Source of the DNA: Wallacemonas rigidus
Taxonomy: Eukaryota; Euglenozoa; Kinetoplastea; Trypanosomatida; Trypanosomatidae
Direction of reading: 5' to 3'
NCBI GenBank assembly: GCA_030849045.1
Contig: JASAOL010000526.1
Span: 1 to 64,000 of the forward strand
Length of the DNA stretch: 64,000 bases
Notes under the pieces: generated by a model
What the model saw: the letters and a program-made list of their open reading frames with translations, nothing else
Database searches by the model: none
What the model was told of the DNA's origin: nothing
Shown here: positions 57,313 through 64,000 of the stretch, one piece after another
Numbering within the stretch: the first letter of the stretch is position 1
Layout of the letters: each line of letters opens with the position of its first letter
Program-made: the position numbers and the translations under genes

Positions 57313-59466
57313 GGGCACACTCTTCCGTGTTTCCATTCCCTCACCTTTTCATCAATACGAGAGCTTCCTTTTTTCCCCATACGGGGGAGAGAAGCTTTCC
57401 GGGATAAAAACACGCAGGTGAGGACAGTCTGATTCTTTCGATGTCATGCATTCTCTTTAATCCCTAACAGTAAATTTCGGAAATATCCAAGATGAGGAAC
57501 ACTCTTCGGGAATCGTCCACGCTCACCATGCACTCGCCCTTTTTTTTTTTGGTCTCCTGATTGTGTTTCACCCCCTCTCTCATGAGGCCTTTGTCTGCGT
57601 TGTTTGGCTTTTTTTCTCCTCTCACCCATTCTCTTCTTGTTGTTGTACACGCACGCTTACAGCGCATCGCCAGCACCTATTGTGGCGAGGCGCTGCTTGG
57701 TTTCTCTTCGCTCTGGCTGACTGACGTGACGCGCAGACTGACAAAAGCCCGGATGAGTTAAGTCACATACACCGAGAGCGCACACCAGAGCCTTTGTTCG
57801 TTCATTTTTCAAACAACGGCGTCATCCACGTGAAGGAGAGAAAACGCATGCTCGCTACGTTAAGCGTGCGCAAGGAAGCGACGTCGAGGGAACAAGAGAG
57901 AGTGAGAGGATTGAAAAAAAGACAAATCCGTCTGACCCAGGAGAGGTGCAACACACACCCGCATACAAGAACTACAACGAGAGAAACAAAAATAAAAGAG
58001 TGTGCTGCGTGTTTTTTTTTTTTTTGTGCGCTCGCTAAATGCCCGCAACACAGTAATGGGCGTGAGTGCAGTCGCTGAGTAGGACGATAGAATTTCCATC
58101 ATCTTCAAAACGTTTTTTTTGTACACTTTTTTTTTCTTTTTCTTCTGTTGCACTGCGCAACATCTCCCTCGCCCTTCTTTCTTTTTCTTCTCAAAAGCTC
58201 TCTTCCTCCTTTTTCTCTGTTACGCGGTGTTCTGAAAATCCCACATCATCGTTCTTTACTCTTCATCCATCTCTTTTCTTTCTCTTCTTTTCCCTTTTAC
58301 ACACACACATATATATATGTGTCTCAAAGGTGTGGGAAACAAACAGCAGAACAACAACAACAACAACAAAAAAAAAAAAAAATGATCATGTTACAATATG
58401 CGCATCCACGAGGAGCCATGCGGCAGACGTACACTTTGTCTTCTACTTCTGAAGAAGAACGATGCACCCCGTGCTGTGTCCTGAACGTTGTTGCCTACGT
58501 CGCCTCCTCCCTCCATTGCGGTAGTAGGGATGACTGTGCGTCCGTGTGCCTACGCCCGTGTGCTGCTCGCCTTGCGAAAGACTCTTCTCTTCCTTCCTCT
58601 TCTGGCACTTCACTCTTGTTTTTTTTCCTTTTCGTTGTGTGTGTGTGTGTGCGTGTGCGTGTACACGTGTTTGTACACGCACTGTGCCGCTCGTCCACTC
58701 TCGCTTTGACCTTTTCCTCTCACACACATGTGCTGAGGCAGATCTTGTGAGTGCGAAAAAACGCACAGTGTGGTCGACGAACCTGACACAGACATGCACA
58801 TCAACACCAAATCATCAGGTTAAGCTGCTCGCTTCGTAGCGTGGAGTACTGTACGAGACTCTGTCAAAAAGAAACACAACAACAACAACAAATAACAAAG
58901 CGGCAACAGACACACTTCACATAGGAAGCAAACATAAAACAGGAATGCGTGGACACAAACTCGCTAGAACGCTGCTCCCTCGTGGTTGGAACGCGAGTGC
59001 ACGTGCTGTGTCTATCATTCAATCAACGCTGGGTCGCGTGCATGCTGTCGTCAAACGAACTGTTTGTGCTGGTCTTACTGAACATTGTGGTGCCGCTGTG
59101 CGTCCCTCCCTTTGCGTATCAGTGCTGGGTATGTGTCGTGATGGAACACAGCATGACACCGGCCGTCAGAGACGTCGATCAACGAGACGACGCCCTGACC
59201 GTCTCGTACCCATGCAACCTTCGACCCCTCAACCTGTTTCTCCTCATCTTCCATTCTTTTTTTTTTTTTTTCACTGCCTTTGCGTTCTCGTGATACCAGC
59301 TCCCTTCTCTTAATCTTCATCTTAGCAAAACACCAAAAAAAAAAAAAACTAGCTAACTTCGCCCTCTAAGAGTTCGCATTTCAAAAGAGCCACTAATCAA
59401 AACCTCCCCACTTTTTTTAGTGTACCAAACACCCACCCACCCGTGAATCCCCCACTCTCATCCATC
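57271..59466. other. 2.2-kb spacer between amastin copies
   Basis: It includes 42 nt shared with copy 2, then 2.06 kb of unique T/C-rich sequence with an (AT)n at 58305-58318, A15 at 58368-58382 and TG run near 58637-58660, followed by 96 nt of shared 5' flank. Probably the 3' UTR of copy 1 plus the 5' UTR of copy 2. Confidence 0.6.
59233..59299 (+). promoter_or_regulatory. candidate spliced-leader acceptor for amastin copy 2
   Basis: A T15 tract near 59257-59271 within a pyrimidine-rich zone is followed by ACCAG at 59295-59299. The upstream sequence differs from that of copy 1. Confidence 0.45.
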
Positions 59467-60114
59467 ATGGCCTTCGAGTCTCTCCGCGGAAAGATGGACG
59501 TTGCGCTCTACGCGCTGTGCAGCTGCATTGTGTTCATCTTCCTGATCACCTCTACCCCTATCTCCCAGTTCAAGGGCAAGGGCATCATCGATGGCGGCGC
59601 GCGGAAGGTTACGTGCGTGACTGTGTGGGGCATGAAGCGCGATTGCGGTGAGAACGACTACGATGTGCGCCCCAGCGACCTGTGCGGCCGCCCCAAGCAG
59701 CTGTTCCAGGCGTCCGAGGCGTTCTACATCATCTCTGTTATGGTGTCTCTCCTGTCGACGATCATGTGCGGTATGTACTTCATCGGCATCAAGATCAAGG
59801 CTCTGCTGGTTGTGATTGCCGCGCTCAACATTGCCTTCTCCCTGATTCCGTGGGCGCTCATGACTGCTGTCTGGTACAACAGCTACTGCCAGCCCGACGA
59901 TGCGGCGCAGAACGCGGCGTTCCTGGCGAACGGCACCGGCTACGTCGAGCGCGTTCCCGTCGGCAGCAACCTGCGCAGCGGCTTCAAGACGAGCGCTGGT
60001 TACGGCCTCACCGTGGCTGCGTGGTGCATTCAGATTGTGGGCTTCGTCCTCCTCCTCGCCGTGACCATGTAGATAACCTGAAATAGAAGTCCTCACTGTC
60101 TTCCACCGAAGATA
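59371..60114 (+). repeat. duplicated amastin unit, copy 2 (744 bp)
   Basis: Pairs with 56569-57312 at a spacing of 2802 bp. Confidence 0.95.
59467..60072 (+). CDS. amastin, copy 2
   Basis: The same 201-residue amastin as copy 1, with the same codons throughout, including signature CVTVWGMKRDC at 50-60 and four TM helices. Total identity of coding DNA with slightly diverged close flanks and unrelated outer flanks indicates recent duplication or continuing gene conversion over the coding part. Because the downstream 3' flank is shared for only 42 nt, the two copies probably carry different 3' UTRs and could be regulated separately. Confidence 0.95.
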   Translation: MAFESLRGKMDVALYALCSCIVFIFLITSTPISQFKGKGIIDGGARKVTCVTVWGMKRDCGENDYDVRPSDLCGRPKQLFQASEAFYIISVMVSLLSTIMCGMYFIGIKIKALLVVIAALNIAFSLIPWALMTAVWYNSYCQPDDAAQNAAFLANGTGYVERVPVGSNLRSGFKTSAGYGLTVAAWCIQIVGFVLLLAVTM

Positions 60115-61657
60115 CACGCTTCTGTGCTTCGTTCGTGCAGATTCTCCCTTTCCTTCTCGACAAGTGTGAGGTGTACGCTTCTGCCAAGCCACTGGCTCTC
60201 ACGTGAGCGCAGCCAAGGAGCGGATTTTTTTTTTGGTTTGTTTTCTCTAACTCCGACAGCCCTTACACATCAGGCGAAAACGACGCGGACGAGTGTCACT
60301 GGACGCGCGTAAACGAAGGGGTGTGTACCCGCGTTCAGTGACACAGCAGAAAGAAAAGAAGAAAAAAATATAAAAGGAACATCACCACTCTTCAAAAGGT
60401 ACCTCTTGCGGTTTTTCTTTTTCCATTGATTGTTCCTCTCCCAGGATTTCCCCTCTCTCTCTCTCTCCTTTTTTTTTTTCTCTATTTTGTTCTTTGTGGT
60501 GTTCTTTCCAGCACCTACGTCCCCTCCACCTGGAGGTCAGACACACAAAAGCTCGCTTGAATTTCTTTTTCTCTTTCTTTTGATGAAGCAACCACAAGAA
60601 GGAACAGACGTGTACGTCCTTTGACCTGAGCCTGTGGTGACATAGACACGCTTCCCTCTCCGCCCCTCTGCCACGCTGCTCGGATGCACCTCTTCCGCCT
60701 TCTTTTGTTTCTCATGTTTTTTCTTTTGTTCTCTCTGTTCATGAAGACGTTTTTTCTTCTTGCAGATTCCCACCGTCAAAAAAGGACTGTACAAATGTTT
60801 TTTTTTTCTGTTTTCTCTGTTACGTACATCTAGGTATATATACACCTATGCCTCAGGCTTCCCGAAACGCCTTGTATGTTGAGGAGAAGGACATAATACA
60901 AATAGAAAACAAGAAAAACAGAAAAACACACACAACAAACTGAACAAGAGCGAGACGCACAGCAGACATGCTGACAACACTGCTACTTCGATGTACGAGG
61001 ACCCCGTCAAGAGACGGAAGAGGTGGGGAGATGGAAAAAAAAAAAAAACAATCGACCCAGGCTGCCAGCGCGCTTCGATGTGTTCTCACAGATGCGTTTC
61101 CATCGCTCCCGCTCCCCCTTCCCTTTTTTTTTTCTATGCTTCTCCCACCTCCGTCACCCGCACCAATGAAGAGCGAGGGGTCGTAGCCTACACGGGTGTT
61201 GTATCTGTGTGTGTCTTGTCCTCTTCGTTTTCCAACGACCGGAGGAAAGGCTCCCTCTTCGATCGCCTCGACTTCACCCCGACGCGCGTCGCCCGTTTAA
61301 AAAAAAAAAAAACGTTCGCAACGTGTCCCCCCCTCTCTCTCTCTTTTTTTTTTTCTTCTCACCTTGCTGTCACACGCCTTTCCTCTTCTCCTCCCTGTCA
61401 AATCGATGCTTCTTTTGCCGTATTTCGCCTACTCTCTCTCTCTTTTTCTTGTTGTTGCTGTTGCACACGGGCACAGATTTTAAAAAGGAAAAAAGGAACT
61501 CCCGTCCACTTTACCTTTGTGAAGCTTTCTCTAGCTCGACGCTCTCTCAGACAACATACCTTACTTCACACAGTACGGAGGTATATTGACTGTTAGCCAC
61601 TCCTCTCTCTCTTTCTTTTTCTCACAAGTAAAAAAAGGAAGAAGAACAGCTGTCATC
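60073..61657. other. 1.6-kb spacer before third amastin
   Basis: Densely homopolymeric: T9 at 60225-60233, T10 at 60470-60480, A13 at 61035-61047 and A13 at 61299-61311. No gene. The acceptor for the next gene is at 61628. Confidence 0.6.
61600..61628 (+). promoter_or_regulatory. candidate spliced-leader acceptor for third amastin
   Basis: CTCCTCTCTCTCTTTCTTTT then CTCACAAG, AG at 61627-61628, only 29 nt before the ATG. Confidence 0.6.
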
Positions 61658-62305
61658 ATGGCCAAGGCTAAGTACTTCTGGCAGAAGGATTACGCCAACC
61701 ACATTGGCGCCACGATCCTTCTTATCACCACCTTCTTCGCGCTGGTGATCGCCTCCACTGGTACGCCCATCGCCATCCTCAAGGACTGCAAGGGTAGCGA
61801 GTGCCCTGCGGAGATTGGAGAGGGCGGCTGCCTGACGCTCTGGGGTGGAAAAAAACGCTGCGTGAGCGCCTACTACGACCTGCGCTTCGACGACGAGACC
61901 TGCGCCGACCGCAAGCACCGCATTGAGGCCGCGCGCGCGTTCAGCATTATTGCGCTTTTCACCATGCTCATCCAGTTCGGTGTGGCAGTCGCCCAACTCG
62001 GTGGCGCGAACATCAAGATGACGTTGATGGCCTTCTGTGTGTTCGCTATTGCTTCGACCACCGTGCCGTGGGCCGTCATCGTCTCCCTGTACCACAACCA
62101 CTACTGCGGTGAGTACCTCTGGACAAAGCGCCACTTCAAGCTCGGTGAGGGCTGCATTCTGCTTATTGTGTCCTTCGTGATCCAGTGCATTGGCTTCCTC
62201 CTCTTCACGCTCCTCGAGCCCGATCACGTGGAACGCGCTCGCAACCTCTGCGAGGAGCCCGAAGTTGCTCACAAGTCCAAATCCGCCTCCGACGAGAAGA
62301 ACTAA
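61658..62305 (+). CDS. amastin-like surface protein
   Basis: A 215-residue amastin-family protein diverged from the preceding pair. TM1 is at about 17-36 (GATILLITTFFALVIASTGT) followed by the family's TPI. The signature is CLTLWGGKKRC at 58-68, with Arg where the consensus prefers Asp/Glu/Asn/Thr. The first loop has extra Cys residues (C44, C49), so it is Cys-richer than the twins. TM2-TM3 lie at about 94-150 and TM4 at about 165-188, then a cytoplasmic tail EPDHVERARNLCEEPEVAHK ending KSKSASDEKN. The tail and loop differences show an older split from the twin copies. Confidence 0.93.
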   Translation: MAKAKYFWQKDYANHIGATILLITTFFALVIASTGTPIAILKDCKGSECPAEIGEGGCLTLWGGKKRCVSAYYDLRFDDETCADRKHRIEAARAFSIIALFTMLIQFGVAVAQLGGANIKMTLMAFCVFAIASTTVPWAVIVSLYHNHYCGEYLWTKRHFKLGEGCILLIVSFVIQCIGFLLFTLLEPDHVERARNLCEEPEVAHKSKSASDEKN

Positions 62306-63116
62306 AAAAAAAAAAAAGAATTGGAAAATGTAACCTTAGCTCTGTCGTGTGCGAGGTTTTCCCTTCTTTTTTTCGTCTCAAAGTTCCCTCCGTCACACTG
62401 GTTTCCGACGTTGTGGCATCGCTGTCTCTCTGTGCGATTTATCGTCTGTGTCTTTCTCTTTTGACTTCTTAGTGGAGCTCGTGTCATCTTGTTTTTTCTT
62501 TGCTCACGTTTTTGGTCTTCTCCGCGTCATTCACCCGCTCACTGTGGATTGCGACGCTGACAGGATCACACCGCGCCAAAACGGGTGACATGACGAGGCG
62601 GACGAGGCACTCAGCGTGAGAACGAACGTGAAGTAACAAGAAGGAAAAACAAAACAAAACAACAACAACAAAAAAAGACAGCTGACCAGAGTGCTGACAC
62701 ACAGACAGAGACACCCACCCGCACACAATCAATGACATCCCAAGTGAGCTTGTTCTTCCTAGTTTTAGAATGTCCTGAACTCCTTTTTTTTTCCTTCTAC
62801 TTTAAACCCTTTAAAAAAAAGAAAAGAAAGGAGAAATGTGAGCACCCACTGTTTCAATGCTGAGAAAAAAAGAAAATAATAACAACATCAGTGGTAAAAC
62901 TATTTTTGGTAAATCGAATGAAAAGAAAGCAAACTTTCTTTTTTTCTTTGGTGTGTCGGTAAAGTACTTCCTGTTGCTGTCCGTTTCGTGTTCTCTGTTT
63001 GTCATGCTCGTCACGAGAGGCCGAGCACGCTACTGTGTCTTCCCCGCACCTACGTTTTCTTGTGAGTTCTCTTTTGTATCTGCGTGCGGCGCCTTTTTGT
63101 CCGTTGTCTTCTGCTG

Positions 63117-63159
63117 TCTCTCTCTCTCTTCTCGCTTCAACCCTTTCAATCTCTTACAG
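63117..63159 (+). promoter_or_regulatory. orphan spliced-leader acceptor-like signal
   Basis: A CT-rich tract (TCTCTCTCTCTTCTCGCTTC and on) ends in CTCTTACAG at 63151-63159 with no recognised gene within the next 800 nt. Confidence 0.4.
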
Positions 63160-63259
63160 TTCTCACACGGATAAAGAGATTCCTGTCGACGCATGTCGCA
63201 TTTTTGCGACAACAGTGAGAGTCGCTGCGAAAGAGAAGAGGGAGAGCACGAGGGACCGT

Positions 63260-63409
63260 ATGCGGAAGAGCCTGCGCCGCACACCCGCACAGAGCGATAC
63301 AGGAACGCACACGCCTGCCGACAGCACAGTTAGCATTCCGTCGAGCGCGGGGTTGAAGATAGCATTCGATAAAGGTCATGCACGTGCACTTCAGATGCTG
63401 AAACGGTGA
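63260..63409 (+). CDS. possible short basic protein of 49 residues
   Basis: The frame from the ATG at 63260 reads MRKSLRRTPAQSDTGTHTPA and ends ALQMLKR. It follows the acceptor-like signal at 63159 by 100 nt, but a different-frame ATG at 63193 comes first. No family seen. It could equally be chance. Confidence 0.22.
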   Translation: MRKSLRRTPAQSDTGTHTPADSTVSIPSSAGLKIAFDKGHARALQMLKR

Positions 63410-64000
63410 TTTTGTTCTTTTTCTTTTTGATTTTTTCTGAGTGTCTGTTTTTTCTTTTTGTATTCTCGTCAGTCGTTTTTTTTTTGTTCGTTTGTTCGAT
63501 AAATAAGGTGGTCTGTACTCGGATGATGAGAAGATGCAAAACGTGGCGAAACGTGTGAAACATGAGAGAACAAGCCGAAAGGATACCCAGAGTGATTGAA
63601 ATCAACACGCGCAGTACACGAATCAATTGTTTCTCTAGATGGAAAAGGTGAAATACACGTCTCTCGTCACTCTTCTCTAAGTTAGCGTCAAATACCTGTC
63701 AAAGAAAAACCAATACCAGCGGTGTTGCACACCCCCCTCTCGTCCTGACGCTATCATGATGAAGCAGACGTGCGCGTGACGCAGGTCATCGTACTTGGTT
63801 GCTGCCGGACTCGTCTTGTCAGGATTGAGAGGTGTCACTTGGTGTGAAAACCGGCGTAGCCCGTGCGTGCGAGTAGAGCGAAAGGAAGGAAGGCTCGTGT
63901 TTGTCCTTCCCCCCTCTCTCTCTCTCTCGATTACCTCTTCGACGGTGTCTCCAAGGGATTTTATTTTCGAAGTTGGCACCGAGGCTACGCAATGGCAACC

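Larger units (their letters stand above)
62306..64000. other. right-end intergenic region
   Basis: A 1.7-kb stretch with A13 directly after the amastin stop, T/C-rich zones and one acceptor-like signal at 63159 followed by a short ORF at 63260. An ATG at 63992 opens a frame running off the edge, too short to judge. Confidence 0.5.

Noticed and set aside
57313-59370. Possible retroposon (SIDER-like) in the amastin 3' flank
   Set aside because: I could not recognise the family signature by eye; a profile search would be needed.
1-64000. CRISPR arrays, bacterial operons or phage
   Set aside because: No regular repeat-spacer array, Shine-Dalgarno pattern or phage genes; the whole window reads as trypanosomatid nuclear DNA.

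Overview
The window is nuclear DNA from a trypanosomatid flagellate, most likely a Leishmania-type parasite or close relative. Genes are intron-free and lie in two long same-strand arrays separated by spacers of about 0.4-2.9 kb. These spacers are full of polypyrimidine tracts, CA/GT and homopolymer runs, as expected for trans-splicing and polyadenylation of polycistronic RNA. The protein set is also diagnostic: amastins, an RGG1-like mitochondrial protein and a short uL/eS-type S30 without the FAU ubiquitin-like fusion. From memory, the order S30 pair / GrpE / RGG1 / RAC kinase / amastins matches Leishmania chromosome 30 and T. brucei chromosome 6. I could not check this.

Layout. From about 790 to 14889 all genes are on the minus strand. 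In transcription order they are CDC16/APC6, a Lys/His-rich unknown, an MhpD-like hydratase, a NudC-domain protein, two S30 copies, a mitochondrial helical-repeat protein, an unknown, dynactin p25, HisRS and RRS1. From 15871 to the right end all genes are on the plus strand. In order they are an unknown, two GrpE paralogues, a small mitochondrial candidate, an OB-fold protein, a DJ-1 family protein, a metallo-beta-lactamase-fold protein, an ARM+RGG protein, a RIIa-like protein, RGG1, an Arg/Ser-rich unknown, a PH+AGC (RAC/Akt-like) kinase, a type I membrane protein, a three-TM protein, an NTM1 methyltransferase, a coiled-coil protein, prefoldin 1, a circularly permuted NOA1/Mtg3 GTPase and three amastins. 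The divergent strand-switch region at 14890-15870 carries a tRNA-Pro(AGG) gene and G-rich tracts. It is the probable Pol II start region for both arrays.

The genes do not form one pathway, as is normal for these arrays, but mitochondrial gene expression and protein import recur (GrpE x2, OB-fold, RGG1, Mtg3, helical-repeat protein). The best second-look points are the strand-switch region with its tRNA, the pair of diverged GrpE genes, a hydratase-family protein lacking one metal ligand, the amastin duplication that copies the coding region but not the 3' UTR, and two short ORFs behind good splice-acceptor signals. Coding starts were set at the first in-frame ATG that gives a sensible N-terminus. 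Non-ATG upstream extensions were discarded.
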